Assembly (NCBI RefSeq): GCF_013367775.1
Contig: NZ_CP055157.1
Coordinates: 2,249,001-2,313,000, forward strand
DNA from: Microbulbifer sp. YPW1
GTDB lineage: Bacteria; Pseudomonadota; Gammaproteobacteria; Pseudomonadales; Cellvibrionaceae
Length of the DNA: 64,000 nucleotides
Reading direction: 5' to 3'
Below, one piece after another: positions 50,052 through 60,179 of this stretch; positions within the stretch are counted from its first letter, which is position 1, and each line of letters starts with the position of its first letter. Under the pieces are notes generated by a model that searched no databases, was not told the origin of the DNA, and saw only the letters and a list, made by a program, of their open reading frames with translations. Made by a program: the position numbers and the translations under genes.

Positions 50052-51022
50052 TTCGTCTCGATCGGCGCTACTACTTACGCGGCTTGTACGCGGCGTTTCG
50101 CTGGATGATGAACCCGGTCAGTGAGGGCGGTGCGAAGCAGGTGCCGCGTGCGCGCATTTATTTGACCGGCCCGCAGATTCTCAAGGACGTTGAAGAAATG
50201 CGTCGGCATCCGGTGGGTGCGCGTCTACTGCGGGAAAAACCGGATTTTGGCGAGGCCTGCCAGCTGAAGAACCTGGAAAACATGCCCGAGGGTTCTTTCG
50301 GTCACGCCTATTACAAGATGATGAGTGCACCGGGTATTGCCCCCGCCTATCTGCTCGCGGGCCTCGCCTACCGGGATGGATTTTTCGATTCCATCGATAT
50401 GGACGAGGACACCCGCTGGTTGCTGGAGCGCGGTCTGTTTGAGCACGACCCCTCGCATATTCTCTCCGGCTATGGCACGGACCTGAGTGGCGAGATGCTG
50501 AATATCCTTTATGCCCAGGGGTTGAGCGGTGTTCCGCGCTGGCTGGCATTTGCCGGTCCTTTTGGCATTCTCAGCAGCATCATTATTCCCAAGGTCGGCT
50601 GGAAGGAATGGCGGCGCCTGCTCAAGGAAGCCTATCGCCGCGGCGCCCAGGCGCGCGCGCATTTTCCACCGCAGGCCTACCCCTATGAAGAGTTGTTCCC
50701 GCGCCCGCTGAGTGAAGTACGCGAGTATCTCGGCATCGAACCCTTACCCGAGGGGTTCTCCACTGCGGGCTGGCTGAACGGTTCCTTTCTCGGGCGAAAA
50801 TTTGCCACCGGTTTTGCTCCCAAAAAAAATAAAGCGAAAAACAAATCACAAAAGGAAGCCGAGTCAAAACCGGATATTTCCGCCCTCAGTCAGCTGGTGA
50901 TCGACCGCGGTGTGCACTGGCGGGACTTTATGCGTGCGGGTAAAGAATGTCAGGAGCGTTTGCGGGAGCTGGCGGCCAGTGGCGCCTCCAGCGAGCGTCT
51001 GCAAGCGGAATTATCCAACTAG
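50048..51022 (+). CDS. Coq4-family protein
   Basis: A 324-residue protein. The Coq4 fold is suggested by GSFGHAYYKMMSAPGIAP, ERGLFEHDPSHILSGYGTDLSGEM (the metal-binding HDxxH region, here HDPSH, with a distal Glu) and a C-terminal DRGVHWRDFMRAGKE. In eukaryotes Coq4 supports ubiquinone synthesis; bacterial homologues in catabolic clusters have no settled role. A lysine-rich stretch (KKNKAKNKSQK, about 258-270) is an insertion. Coupled to the GH1 gene by ATGA overlap, so it belongs to the island rather than to ubiquinone synthesis; that last point is inference. Confidence 0.78.
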   Translation: MIRLDRRYYLRGLYAAFRWMMNPVSEGGAKQVPRARIYLTGPQILKDVEEMRRHPVGARLLREKPDFGEACQLKNLENMPEGSFGHAYYKMMSAPGIAPAYLLAGLAYRDGFFDSIDMDEDTRWLLERGLFEHDPSHILSGYGTDLSGEMLNILYAQGLSGVPRWLAFAGPFGILSSIIIPKVGWKEWRRLLKEAYRRGAQARAHFPPQAYPYEELFPRPLSEVREYLGIEPLPEGFSTAGWLNGSFLGRKFATGFAPKKNKAKNKSQKEAESKPDISALSQLVIDRGVHWRDFMRAGKECQERLRELAASGASSERLQAELSN

Positions 51023-51063
51023 GTCGGCACTGTAGCCCGACCAGCCATTGATGAGTGGAAGCT

Positions 51064-52797
51064 ATGCAAAATAACAACAAAACTCCGGTGTCCCTGCAGC
51101 AGCAGGTTGAAAAATACCAGCAAGCGGTTGCGCACCTGACCCAGAGCGGACAGCCATTCGAAATTGCCGAAACCCGGCGCGACAGCCACTCGGTGCGCTA
51201 CTACAAATCGGCGCCGGCCAATCTCGCCCAGCTGTACCAGATGATGCTCGCCCACGGCGATAAAGAGTTTCTGGTTTCTGGCGAGCAGCGTTTGTCGTTT
51301 CGCGAGGTTTATCAGCAGGCGTGCGCGTTTGCTCTGGGACTGCAACAGCAGCTCGGTGTGAAGAAAGGGGACAAAGTGGCGATCGCCATGCGCAATAACC
51401 CCCAGTGGTGCATCGCGTTTCTTGCGATTACCGCCATGGGAGCGGTGGTGGTGCCGCTGAACAGCTGGTGGACCGGGGAAGAACTGATTTACGCCCTCAA
51501 GGATGCCGGTGCCGATATTGCGGTGGTGGATGGCGAGCGCGCGCAGCGCATCCTAGGACAGGATCAGGGGCAGAATATTCACCTGATCCATGTGGCTGAA
51601 CCCGGGGGCGGCGAACCGGGCTCGCATACCTGTGTGGACTACGCATCACTGCTGCAGGAACCCGCGGACAGTTTCCCGTCGACTGACATAGACCCCGAGG
51701 ATGAGGCATCCATTTTTTATACCTCGGGCAGCACCGGTAACCCCAAGGGCGCGCTCTCCACTCATCGCGGGATTGTCTCCGCGTTGATGAGCTGGGCGTT
51801 GATGAGTGTGGCCAACCATGCCGCCGGTCTCGGCGAGGACCTCACCGACCCCAACAAAAAACTTGCCGCGCTGGTCACGGTGCCGTTTTTCCATGTGACC
51901 GGATCCCACGCCATTTTTCTGTTGTCCATTGCCAGCGGCCGCAAGCTGGTACTGATGCACAAGTGGGATCCAAAGGTGGCGCTGGAGTTGATCGAGCGCG
52001 AGCGCATTACCTATTTCAATGGTGTGCCCACCATGTCTCAGGACCTGCTCAACCATCCGGAATTCGCACAGTTTGATACCAGCTCCCTGGAAGAAGTGTT
52101 TGCCGGCGGCGCCGCGCGGCCGGCGGCCCACGCACTACGTATTCACGATGAGTTTGGTCTCAATGCCGGCGGTGCCTACGGCCTTACCGAAACCAATGGG
52201 CTGGGTTGCGTCATCTCCGGCGCCATGTATCAGGCGCGCCCCAGTTCCGTGGGCATGGTGACCCCGAATGTGACCGAACTGAAAATTGCCGACGAAAACG
52301 GTGCGGAGTTGCCGGCAGGGGAAACCGGAGAGATCTGTTTCCGCGGCCCGGCAAATATTGTCGGCTACTGGAAAAACACCGAGGCCACAGCCAAGTCTTT
52401 CGACAACGGCTGGTTTAAAACCGGCGATGTCGGCTACCGCGACGAGCTGGGCTTCCTGTACATCGTCGATCGCATCAAGGACATCATCATTCGCGGCGGC
52501 GAGAACATCAGCTGCCTGGAGGTGGAATCCGCCCTGTACCAGTGCCCGGATGTACTGGAAGTGGGCGTGGTGGGGATTGCCGATGAGCGCCTCGGCGAGG
52601 CCGTAGGTGCCGTGGTGTACACCGATGACGGCCAGCAGGACGCCGATGCCATTCGCGACTTCCTCAAGGGCCACCTGGCGCAGTTCAAGATTCCCCAGGA
52701 AATCCTGTTTAGCGACGAGCCATTGCCGCGTACCGCTTCCGGAAAAATTCACAAGCCCGCTCTGCGCGAAATTTTCGCTCAGGCGATTTCCGCCTAA
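51064..52797 (+). CDS. Acyl-CoA ligase (class I adenylate-forming)
   Basis: 577 residues from ATG 51064. The AMP-binding motif is IFYTSGSTGNPKGALSTHRG (near residue 218), followed by GAYGLTETNG, GWFKTGDVGYRDELGFLYIVDRIKD and a C-terminal PRTASGKIHKPALRE with the catalytic Lys. This is a fatty-acid or similar carboxylate CoA ligase of normal length. It should activate the aglycone acid for beta-oxidation by the acyl-CoA dehydrogenase and thiolase of the island. Fourteen to fifty bases separate it from its neighbours in the operon. Confidence 0.92.
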   Translation: MQNNNKTPVSLQQQVEKYQQAVAHLTQSGQPFEIAETRRDSHSVRYYKSAPANLAQLYQMMLAHGDKEFLVSGEQRLSFREVYQQACAFALGLQQQLGVKKGDKVAIAMRNNPQWCIAFLAITAMGAVVVPLNSWWTGEELIYALKDAGADIAVVDGERAQRILGQDQGQNIHLIHVAEPGGGEPGSHTCVDYASLLQEPADSFPSTDIDPEDEASIFYTSGSTGNPKGALSTHRGIVSALMSWALMSVANHAAGLGEDLTDPNKKLAALVTVPFFHVTGSHAIFLLSIASGRKLVLMHKWDPKVALELIERERITYFNGVPTMSQDLLNHPEFAQFDTSSLEEVFAGGAARPAAHALRIHDEFGLNAGGAYGLTETNGLGCVISGAMYQARPSSVGMVTPNVTELKIADENGAELPAGETGEICFRGPANIVGYWKNTEATAKSFDNGWFKTGDVGYRDELGFLYIVDRIKDIIIRGGENISCLEVESALYQCPDVLEVGVVGIADERLGEAVGAVVYTDDGQQDADAIRDFLKGHLAQFKIPQEILFSDEPLPRTASGKIHKPALREIFAQAISA

Positions 52798-52815
52798 TGT
52801 TTTTGGAAAAGTAGT

Positions 52816-53685
52816 ATGGAAACTCCTGTTCAGAAGAAACCCCTTTCCGAATCCTATCCCTGGCAGAGCCAGAGTTACGACCTGCCGGAATCCGCTGCGA
52901 AATGTTTCGCCCGCGATGGCCACATCACCCTGCGGGGTGTGGCCAGTGCCAGTGAGGTTGCCGAGCAGCGCCAGGTGGTTGCCGATGCCATTGCCCGCAC
53001 CGAGCACACCACACTGCCCATGGCGCAGCGGGATACCTACCAGAAAGCGTTTCTCAAGCATATGAACCTGTGGTCCCGGGATCTGGAAGTGCGTAAGTAC
53101 ATCTGCGCCCAGCGCTACGGTGAAATTGCCGCGCGCTTGATGGGGGTTGATGGGGTGCGTATCTATCACGATCAGGCGCTGTACAAAGAGCCCGGCGGCG
53201 GCCATACCCCCTGGCACCAGGACCAGCACTACTGGCCGGTGGACACCGACAACACCATCACCATGTGGATGCCAATGGTAGACCTGGACCCGAGCATGGG
53301 GATTCTGCAGTTTGCCTCCGGTTCCCACCGCGATGGCTACCTGGGGGATATGCCCATCTCCGATGATTCCGAAGCAGCCTTCTCCAATTACGTGGAAGAT
53401 CGCGGCTACCGCGTCAGCTGCGACACCGCCTTGAGTGCGGGGGACGCGACCTTTCACGCGGGTTGGACCCTGCACTCAGCAGGCCCCAACTCCAGTGAGC
53501 GCATGCGCGAGGTGATGACGGTGATCTGGGTGGCCGACGGCTGCAGGGTTTCCGAGCCGCAGAATTTCAATCAGCACCGCGATCTGCAGCGCTGGATGCC
53601 GGGGTTGGTGCCCGGTGACAAGGTAGCGAGTACGCTGAACCCGCTGGTGTATCACCGCGACCGTCGCCTGATGGCAGGGCGGTGA
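52816..53685 (+). CDS. Phytanoyl-CoA dioxygenase family protein (PhyH)
   Basis: A 289-residue Fe(II)/2-oxoglutarate oxygenase. The iron site is TPWHQDQHYW (His and Asp, about 135-144) with the distal His in TFHAGWTLHSAGPNSSER; the Arg that binds 2-oxoglutarate is probably the one in SSERMRE. All ligands are present. PhyH enzymes hydroxylate alpha to a carboxyl or CoA thioester, or other sites on lipid-like molecules. In this operon it may remove a branch that blocks beta-oxidation. Eighteen bases after the ligase gene. Confidence 0.87.
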   Translation: METPVQKKPLSESYPWQSQSYDLPESAAKCFARDGHITLRGVASASEVAEQRQVVADAIARTEHTTLPMAQRDTYQKAFLKHMNLWSRDLEVRKYICAQRYGEIAARLMGVDGVRIYHDQALYKEPGGGHTPWHQDQHYWPVDTDNTITMWMPMVDLDPSMGILQFASGSHRDGYLGDMPISDDSEAAFSNYVEDRGYRVSCDTALSAGDATFHAGWTLHSAGPNSSERMREVMTVIWVADGCRVSEPQNFNQHRDLQRWMPGLVPGDKVASTLNPLVYHRDRRLMAGR

Positions 53686-53690
53686 AGGCT

Positions 53691-54959
53691 ATGGCGAACG
53701 ATCGTAAAGTGGATCCGAAAGAGGGTCGCAAAACGCACAGTTCCAACGAAGGCGCCGCTGATCGCGCGCGCGTCGAAAAAGTCGCCGACGCCTTTCGCAA
53801 TCGCTACGGGCGCGAGCCCGAGTGCTGGGTGCGCGCCCCCGGGCGCGTGGATGCCATGGGCAGCCACACCGACTACAACGGTGGCTTTGTACTCACGGTG
53901 CCCATTGATCGCGATACCTGGCTGGTGGCGGCGCGCCGCGAGGATCACCAGGTGCACTTGTCTTCCCTCAATATCGAAGGCGATGGTCAGTTTGATTGCC
54001 GCGATGTGCTTGCGGAGCGACTTTCCGGCTGGCAGATCTATGTGCAGGCGGTGGCGCAATTGCTGGTAGAGGACGGGTATCCGTTGACCGGTTGTGATGT
54101 GATGGTGCACGGTACCCTGCCCATTGGCAGCGGCCTCAGTTCCTCGGCATCTCTGGAGGCGGCGGTGACGGTATTGTTTTCGCAACTGGGCGGTTTCCAG
54201 CTGGACCCGGTGGACATGGCACTACTTTGCCAGCGCGCGGAAAACAAAATCGTCGGCGTCAATTGCGGGGTACTGGATCAGTACAGCGTGATACTCGGTG
54301 AGGCGGACTCCCTGCTGTTGCTCGACTGCCGCGACCTGAAACACTCCTATGCGGCGCTGCCGGCGGACATTCTGCCAGTGATCTGCAATACCTGCACGCC
54401 GCGCAGCCTGTCCAATTCTGCGTATGGTGAACGCCGGGAAAGCTGTATGACCGGTGTGCGCCAGATTCAGGCCCAGGGCCGGGACATTGAGACACTGCGG
54501 GACCTGTCAGTGGCGGACTTCGCCGAGGTCAGCGCCCAGTTGGACCCGGTGGTTGCGCGGCGCTGCCAGTTTGTGGTCGAAGAAAACCAGCGGGTGTTTG
54601 ATCTTGCGCAGGCGTTTGAAAATGATGACCGGGCGGCAATTGGCCAGTTGTGCCGCGATTCGTTTATGGGCGCCAGGGATTTGTACGAGATTACCGTGCC
54701 CAATATGGAAGCGATGTTTGCGGCTGCGTCGGAATCTCCCGGCGTCATTGGTGTGCGCCAGGCGGGTGCCGGATTTGGCGGCTGCCTGGTGGCATTTGTG
54801 GAACGCGACAAAGTGGCGGCGTTCGAGCGTGAATGCGCGCGGCGCTATCAGCAACGTAGTAGCATTGCTCCGGAGATCTACGCAGTGGCTGCAGCACCAG
54901 GAGCCGGTCGGTTGGTTGCTGCACGGCAATCTGCAGAGAAGGCCTTTGCTACGGCATAA
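53691..54959 (+). CDS. galK: Galactokinase-family GHMP kinase
   Basis: 422 residues from ATG 53691; a GTG at 53682 is possible. Galactokinase signature APGRVDAMGSHTDYNGGFVL (about residues 47-66; the usual form is PGRVNLIGEHTDYN, so some positions differ), ATP loop GSGLSSSASLEAAV and C-terminal GAGFGGCLVAFV. The change of IGEHTDYN to MGSHTDYN replaces the Glu in the usual sugar-contact motif, so substrate may be a galactose-like sugar rather than galactose itself. The last gene of its operon; galT is in the convergent operon. Symbol is tentative. Confidence 0.82.
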   Translation: MANDRKVDPKEGRKTHSSNEGAADRARVEKVADAFRNRYGREPECWVRAPGRVDAMGSHTDYNGGFVLTVPIDRDTWLVAARREDHQVHLSSLNIEGDGQFDCRDVLAERLSGWQIYVQAVAQLLVEDGYPLTGCDVMVHGTLPIGSGLSSSASLEAAVTVLFSQLGGFQLDPVDMALLCQRAENKIVGVNCGVLDQYSVILGEADSLLLLDCRDLKHSYAALPADILPVICNTCTPRSLSNSAYGERRESCMTGVRQIQAQGRDIETLRDLSVADFAEVSAQLDPVVARRCQFVVEENQRVFDLAQAFENDDRAAIGQLCRDSFMGARDLYEITVPNMEAMFAAASESPGVIGVRQAGAGFGGCLVAFVERDKVAAFERECARRYQQRSSIAPEIYAVAAAPGAGRLVAARQSAEKAFATA

Positions 54960-54988
54960 CGGTTGAATCGGCTCATCCGATCCCAACA

Positions 54989-55018
54989 AAAAAGCGCTGC
55001 CAAGGCAGCGCTTTTTTG
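54989..55018. terminator. Strong bidirectional terminator between the two convergent operons
   Basis: AAAAAAGCGCTGCC-AA-GGCAGCGCTTTTTT is a perfect inverted repeat with runs of A and T on both sides. It ends both the GH1-to-galactokinase operon and the NDH-2-to-desaturase operon. Confidence 0.92.
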
Positions 55019-55044
55019 TTGGGCGTAATTAATTCGACTGCGTT

Positions 55045-56031
55045 TTACGACTGTTCGGGAAGCTGCACGCGGATAAAATCCTGCGGTGCTTTGCGGACAC
55101 GTTGTGCGGCAGGAAGAATCTCTTTTAGAGTATTCACAAAACCGTCGGAGGGTTCCGGATAGTCGTGTTTCACCAGTAAATGCAACTTCGGCAAGGCGTG
55201 GAAGGGCACCGCCGCGTACATGTGATGCTCGGTGTGGTAATTCATATTCCAGTAGAAGAACTGCAGCAGCGGATTCATGTAGGTGGTGCGGGTGCTGGTG
55301 CGGTGGTCAGGATTATTGACCGCCAGCGCGGTGTGCTGCGTGGTCTGCACCAGGGTGGCGAGGAAGCCGCCGTAGTAGGGCGCGAAAATGGTATAGACCA
55401 GCGGCAGCCAGGACTGGGCCAGAATCGACCAGCTCACCAGGGCGACGACACCCAGCACGAACAGCCGGGAGGACCAGACGATGTCCTGCCACTGTTTGTC
55501 GTTAATGCGTTCGTCGATATATGCGGGCCGTTTGCCGGTGGCGTGAACAAACGGAATGATCAGCTCGCGCGGGTAGTACACCGCCATCGCCAGTGGCAGC
55601 AACCAGGGCGACACCGGTGGGCGCGCGGTGAAAAATTCCGGGTCCTGTTCTTCGTACAGGGTGTAGGCGTGGTGCTGCAGGTGACGCCAGCGATCGTAGC
55701 GCGCCTCCTTGTGCAGCATAAAGCCGGAAATCCAGTTGACGGTTTCGTTTAGCCACGGGGTTTTGAAGGCGGTGCGATGGTGGGTTTCGTGCATCGCCGC
55801 CATGCCCGATAGCACATAAATGCTGCCGTAGATAAAAAAGAACAGGTAACTCCACCAGGTGCCGAGGGTGGCGTAAGCGAGATAGCCGAAGTTGATCAGC
55901 AGGGCCAGGGTCACGCCCACTATAAACAGTCCCGGCCCGTCCTTTTTCTCCAGCAGCGCGCGAAATGCCTGCTTGTCCACCGGGGTTTTGTACCAGCGGA
56001 TGGGCCCCGCTTCGTTGGTTGTTGTGGTCAT
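55045..56031 (-). CDS. Membrane fatty acid desaturase
   Basis: 328 residues from ATG 56031 (GGGAG upstream). The three His boxes are clear: HETHHR, HLQHH and NYHTEHH, which bind the di-iron centre. About four to five hydrophobic helices. It may be a desaturase or hydroxylase on a lipid or isoprenoid-type substrate. Last gene of the minus-strand operon, 15 bases after the TIM-barrel gene. In a catabolic cluster a hydroxylase role is plausible; not proven. Confidence 0.86.
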   Translation of the reverse strand: MTTTTNEAGPIRWYKTPVDKQAFRALLEKKDGPGLFIVGVTLALLINFGYLAYATLGTWWSYLFFFIYGSIYVLSGMAAMHETHHRTAFKTPWLNETVNWISGFMLHKEARYDRWRHLQHHAYTLYEEQDPEFFTARPPVSPWLLPLAMAVYYPRELIIPFVHATGKRPAYIDERINDKQWQDIVWSSRLFVLGVVALVSWSILAQSWLPLVYTIFAPYYGGFLATLVQTTQHTALAVNNPDHRTSTRTTYMNPLLQFFYWNMNYHTEHHMYAAVPFHALPKLHLLVKHDYPEPSDGFVNTLKEILPAAQRVRKAPQDFIRVQLPEQS

Positions 56032-56046
56032 CACAGTCTCCCGTAT

Positions 56047-56871
56047 TTATTTTCCGCTGAGGGTGCCACTCAGCCGGTCTTGCAACAGTGCTTTCATGTG
56101 CAAATTGATATCCCACTGGTTCACCAGCGGCGCGTTGGTCTGCGGGTGCACCGGCATATAGGTGGGCGGGCCGAATTCCGGAGTGATGGCGAATTCGGTG
56201 CAATCCACCTGGCTGTCGAGAATTTTTTGCCACCAGCGGATATGCGCCTCGACTTCGGCCTGCCAGTGGGGTGAGCGGGGATCGATGATCTGCGGCCCGT
56301 TGGAATGGCCCACGCGGGCATGAATGTAGCCACAGCGCGGAGCTATACGCTCGATCAGTTCCGGGTGGTGCTCCAGCAGGGATTCGCTCACCACACACCA
56401 GTGGGAAAAATCGGCGGTAAGGCGCAGCTCCGGCAGGGCTTCGAGGTATTCCTCGATGGTCCAGGGGTTGAAGCTGAAACGGCCGCGGTGGGTCTCGTGC
56501 ACAATCGGCACGCCGTGGGCGTCGGCAATGGCCTGGGCCGCGCCGATCAGCTCGATATTCTGCTCGCGGGTAAAATAGTCGCGCCCGGTATGGCAGTTGA
56601 TCATGCGTGGATTCAGTTCCGCCAGGGCGGTCACTTCATCCAGATACTGTGCGCGGTAATTCTCGAAGTTCGGGTCCTTGCACAGCACCACCTGAGCGAT
56701 CAGTTCGACACCGGTGGCGGACATGAGTGCCGCGATCTGCTCCTGTCGGCTGCGTGCGTCGGGGATCGGGGTTTCGATACCGCGATAGCCGGCCTCCAGT
56801 ACCTGCTCCACAAATTGTGGCAGCGGGATATGGTGGGAGCCCCAGTAAGTGCAAAAAAAATCCAGGCGCAT
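56047..56871 (-). CDS. TIM-barrel sugar phosphate isomerase/epimerase family protein
   Basis: A 274-residue cytoplasmic protein with no signal peptide. It shows the xylose-isomerase-like barrel of this family: GYRGIETPIPD at strand 2, INCHTGRDYF, VPIVHETHRGR (metal Glu), TADFSHWCVV (Asp and His) and ITPEFGPPTYMP (last Glu). Metal-binding positions look complete. Substrate unknown, perhaps a ketose or inositol-like compound. It lies between galT and the desaturase gene in the minus-strand operon. Confidence 0.82.
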   Translation of the reverse strand: MRLDFFCTYWGSHHIPLPQFVEQVLEAGYRGIETPIPDARSRQEQIAALMSATGVELIAQVVLCKDPNFENYRAQYLDEVTALAELNPRMINCHTGRDYFTREQNIELIGAAQAIADAHGVPIVHETHRGRFSFNPWTIEEYLEALPELRLTADFSHWCVVSESLLEHHPELIERIAPRCGYIHARVGHSNGPQIIDPRSPHWQAEVEAHIRWWQKILDSQVDCTEFAITPEFGPPTYMPVHPQTNAPLVNQWDINLHMKALLQDRLSGTLSGK

Positions 56872-56892
56872 AACGATCTCGCAAGCTGTCGA

Positions 56893-57960
56893 TTATTCGG
56901 AAGAGGTGGAAAAATGTTGTTCGCTGCAGTCCCGCAGCATCTGCGCGGCCAGCTCCGGGGTGAGGTCGCGCTGCCCCTCGGCGAGCATCTCGAAGCCCAC
57001 CATAAATTTGCGCACACTGTGGGAGCGCAACAACGGCGGGTAAAAATGCCCGTGGAATTGCCAGTGACCGGCGTCGCCCGCGTCTGGCCCGTAGGGCGCA
57101 CCGTGCCAGCCCATGGTGTAGGGGAAGCGGGTCTGGAATAAATTGTCGTAGCGGGTCAGCAGGCGCTTGAGCAGGTCCGCCAGTTGCAGGCGCTGCTCCG
57201 CGGTGGTCTGCTCCAGCCGCTGCAGGGAAAACTTTGGCAGCACCAGGGTTTCAAATGGCCAGGCGGCCCAGTGGGGCACCACGGCGATCCAGCCGGGATT
57301 TTCCACCACGGTGCGCGCGCCCTTTTCGCTCTCGAGCTGCGCGTACTCCAGCAGTAGGGAGTGCCCGTGTTTTTGCAGGTATTCCCGCTGGTGGCGATCT
57401 TCCTTGGCGGCCTCGGTGGGCAGGGTGTCCAGCGCCCAGATCTGCCCGTGGGGATGGGGGCTGGAGCAGCCCATCATCGCGCCCTTGTTCTCGAAGATTT
57501 GCACCCAGGGAAACTGCTGCCCCAGTTCCCGGTACTGGTTTGCCCAGGTATCCACCACGCCGGCGATGTCTTGCACGGGCAGTTCCGCAAGGCTTAGATG
57601 GTGCTGAGGTGAATAGCAGATGACGCGGCACTGGCCGCGCACCGGTGTCTGTGCCAGCAGTGGGTGCTCACTGCTGGCCGCAGGAGCATCGGCGGTGTCC
57701 AGCAGGGCAGGGAAGTCGTTGTCAAAAACAAAGGTGCCCCGGTAGTCGGGGTTGTACTCGCCACCACTGCGGCCGTTGCCCGGGCACAGGTAGCAGTCTT
57801 CCACATAGGCCCGGGTTTCCCCGGGCGGTGGTGCGTCCACCTGCCCCTGCCATGGACGCTGGTTGCGGTGGGGGGAGACCAGAATGTACTCCCCCGTGAG
57901 CGGGTTGTAGCGCCGGTGCGGCGCACTGTGGCGATCGCTGTTGTAATAGGAGGGGGTCAT
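56893..57960 (-). CDS. galT: Galactose-1-phosphate uridylyltransferase
   Basis: 355 residues from ATG 57960 (GTG 57963 is an alternative). Family motifs: RYNPLTGEYILVSPHRNQRPWQG at the N-terminus, CYLCPGN (zinc-type Cys pair), NKGAMMGCSSPHPHGQIWA (active-site HPH, near residues 168-172) and HWQFHGHFYPP near the end. Full length. It exchanges UMP between UDP-glucose and galactose-1-phosphate in the Leloir pathway. Its start overlaps the thiolase stop. Galactokinase is in the convergent operon; galE is not in the window. Confidence 0.93.
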   Translation of the reverse strand: MTPSYYNSDRHSAPHRRYNPLTGEYILVSPHRNQRPWQGQVDAPPPGETRAYVEDCYLCPGNGRSGGEYNPDYRGTFVFDNDFPALLDTADAPAASSEHPLLAQTPVRGQCRVICYSPQHHLSLAELPVQDIAGVVDTWANQYRELGQQFPWVQIFENKGAMMGCSSPHPHGQIWALDTLPTEAAKEDRHQREYLQKHGHSLLLEYAQLESEKGARTVVENPGWIAVVPHWAAWPFETLVLPKFSLQRLEQTTAEQRLQLADLLKRLLTRYDNLFQTRFPYTMGWHGAPYGPDAGDAGHWQFHGHFYPPLLRSHSVRKFMVGFEMLAEGQRDLTPELAAQMLRDCSEQHFSTSSE

Positions 57961-59141
57961 CACAGCACTTCAAACAAACCGGCCGCACCCATACCGCCGC
58001 CGACACACATGGTGACCACAACGTAGCGCACACCGCGGCGTTTACCCTCGATCAGCGCGTGCATCACCATGCGCGCACCGCTCATGCCGTAGGGGTGACC
58101 AATGGAGATGGCACCGCCGTTGACGTTCAGGCGCTCGTCGGGAATACCCAGTTTGTCGCGGCAGTAAATTACCTGTACCGCGAAGGCTTCGTTCAGTTCC
58201 CACAGGCCGATGTCGTCCATGGTGAGGCCGTGGTTTTTCAGCAGTTTGGGAATGGCGTACACCGGGCCAATACCCATTTCGTCCGGTTCGCAGCCGGCCA
58301 CCGCCATGCCCACGTAGGCGCCCAGGGGCTCGAGGCCGCGGCGCTCGGCTTCGGCAGCCTCCATCAGGATCATCGCTGCGGCGCCATCCGAAAGTTGCGA
58401 GGCGTTGCCGGCGGTAATACAACCACCGTCGCGCACCGGTTTCAGTCCCTGCAGATTTTCCAGGGCGGTTTCCGGGCGGTTGCACTCATCTTTCTCGAGA
58501 GTGACTTTCTGTTCGCTGATCTCGCCGGTGTTGCGGTCCTGTACCAGCTTGGTGGCGCTGACCTTGACCAGCTCGCGGTCGAAGCGGCCGGCGGCCTGGG
58601 CGTCGGCGGTGCGCTGCTGGGATTTCAGTGCGTAGGCATCCTGCACCTCGCGGTCGATGCTGTAGCGGTTGGCCACCACTTCGGCGGTATCCAGCATCGG
58701 CATGTGGATGTTGGGCACGTTGGCAATGGCCTGGGGGTCGACAACGCGATCCAGGTTCAGTTTGTCGGTCTGCACCAGGGAGATGGACTCGCAGCCCCCG
58801 GCGAGCACGATGGGCATATCGTCGTGGATGATCTGTTTGGCAGCGGTGGCCACCGCCATCAGGCCGGAGGCGCACTGGCGATCCAGCGACATGCCCGCAA
58901 CCGTCACCGGCAGGCCCGCAGACATGGCTACTTGCCGGGCCAGGTTGGCACCCTGGGTGCCCTGTTGCAGGGCCGCGCCCCACACACAGTCTTCGATATC
59001 GGCCGGGTCCAGATTTGCGCGGGTAATGGCAGACTGCACCGCAAACGAGGACAGCGAAGGTGCTTCCAGGTTGTTGAAGGCACCGCGGTAGGCTTTGCCA
59101 ATCGGTGTACGCGCGGCGGATACGATCAATGCTTGTTTCAT
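57960..59141 (-). CDS. Acetyl-CoA acetyltransferase / thiolase
   Basis: 393 residues from ATG 59141; the upstream part of the frame looks non-coding. Thiolase marks: [33 protein letters not shown] (nucleophile Cys near residue 90), [23 protein letters not shown] and [11 protein letters not shown] (second Cys). All catalytic residues are present. It performs the last step of beta-oxidation, releasing acetyl-CoA. Gene follows the SDR/MFE-2-like gene by 44 bases. Confidence 0.93.
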   Translation of the reverse strand: MKQALIVSAARTPIGKAYRGAFNNLEAPSLSSFAVQSAITRANLDPADIEDCVWGAALQQGTQGANLARQVAMSAGLPVTVAGMSLDRQCASGLMAVATAAKQIIHDDMPIVLAGGCESISLVQTDKLNLDRVVDPQAIANVPNIHMPMLDTAEVVANRYSIDREVQDAYALKSQQRTADAQAAGRFDRELVKVSATKLVQDRNTGEISEQKVTLEKDECNRPETALENLQGLKPVRDGGCITAGNASQLSDGAAAMILMEAAEAERRGLEPLGAYVGMAVAGCEPDEMGIGPVYAIPKLLKNHGLTMDDIGLWELNEAFAVQVIYCRDKLGIPDERLNVNGGAISIGHPYGMSGARMVMHALIEGKRRGVRYVVVTMCVGGGMGAAGLFEVL

Positions 59142-59185
59142 GTTGTACTCACAAATTGAATTCTGGTAAATGCAGGCCTTAGCAA

Positions 59186-60118
59186 TCAGGCTTCGGCCTT
59201 GGCGGCGCCGTGTTGCAGCGCGGTCAGCGCCTTGCGGATAAAGCGCTCGGTCTGGCCTGCGGCGTTGTCGAGATTGTGCTGGGTTGTGGTGTCGGCAATT
59301 TGTTGCCACTGCCCGGCCACATGCTCTGCGTTCTGGCTTTCCGGGCGGACGAACACACCCTCGGTTTCAAAAATGGTGGTGCGCGAATAACAGCCGCCGC
59401 CCGCACACAGAATTTCCCCGCTGGGTGCTTCCTCGGTACACATGGCCAGGGCGCCCGCGGTTACGGATTCGGTAGAGAGCAGGTTGGCGAAGTCCGGCGG
59501 CAGCAGGTCTTCGGTCATACGGGTGGCCGCCGTGGGCGCCAGGGCGTTGACGTGGATATTGTTTTTCGCCCCTTCGAGGCGCAGGGTGTTCATCAGACCG
59601 ACCACCGCCATTTTCGCGGCACCGTAGTTCGACTGGCCGAAATTACCGTACAGGCCGGAGGCGGAGGTGGTCATCAAAATACGGCCGTAATTCTGTGCGC
59701 GCATGGGTTCCCACACCGCTTTACAGCAATTCACCGTGCCCATAAGGTGCACTTCCAGCACCGAGCGGAAATCCGCCAGATCCATTTTTGCGAAGGACTT
59801 ATCCCGTAGGATGCCCGCGTTATTGATCAGGATGTCCACACGGCCCCAGGCATCCAGCGCCTTCTGCACCATGGCTTCGGCGTCGGCAAAACGGGTGATA
59901 TCCCCACCATCCACCAGCGCGGTACCGCCGGCGGCCTGGATTTCCTCGACGACCTGTTGCGCGGCGGTGGCGGAGGCACCCTGGCCCGCGCGGTCGCCGC
60001 CCAGATCGTTCACTACCACCTTGGCGCCGAGGCGCGCCAGCGCCAGTGCGTGGGATTTTCCGAGTCCATTGCCGGCACCGGTAACGATGGCGACTTTATC
60101 TTGAAAGAGTTTGCTCAT
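59186..60118 (-). CDS. MFE-2-like short-chain dehydrogenase (3-hydroxyacyl-CoA type)
   Basis: A 310-residue protein. [30 protein letters not shown] is the form seen in the dehydrogenase part of peroxisomal multifunctional enzyme type 2 and bacterial relatives. NNAG, Ser in TTSASGLYG and YGAAK complete the active site. The C-terminus extends about 60 residues beyond a classical SDR. Likely oxidises the 3-hydroxyacyl-CoA produced from the aglycone. Sits directly before the thiolase gene, as expected. Confidence 0.86.
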   Translation of the reverse strand: MSKLFQDKVAIVTGAGNGLGKSHALALARLGAKVVVNDLGGDRAGQGASATAAQQVVEEIQAAGGTALVDGGDITRFADAEAMVQKALDAWGRVDILINNAGILRDKSFAKMDLADFRSVLEVHLMGTVNCCKAVWEPMRAQNYGRILMTTSASGLYGNFGQSNYGAAKMAVVGLMNTLRLEGAKNNIHVNALAPTAATRMTEDLLPPDFANLLSTESVTAGALAMCTEEAPSGEILCAGGGCYSRTTIFETEGVFVRPESQNAEHVAGQWQQIADTTTQHNLDNAAGQTERFIRKALTALQHGAAKAEA

Positions 60119-60179
60119 AACGATGACTTACCTTGAAATCCGTGAGTGATCGGTGCAGTTGCTAGATTTGCAGGATGAA

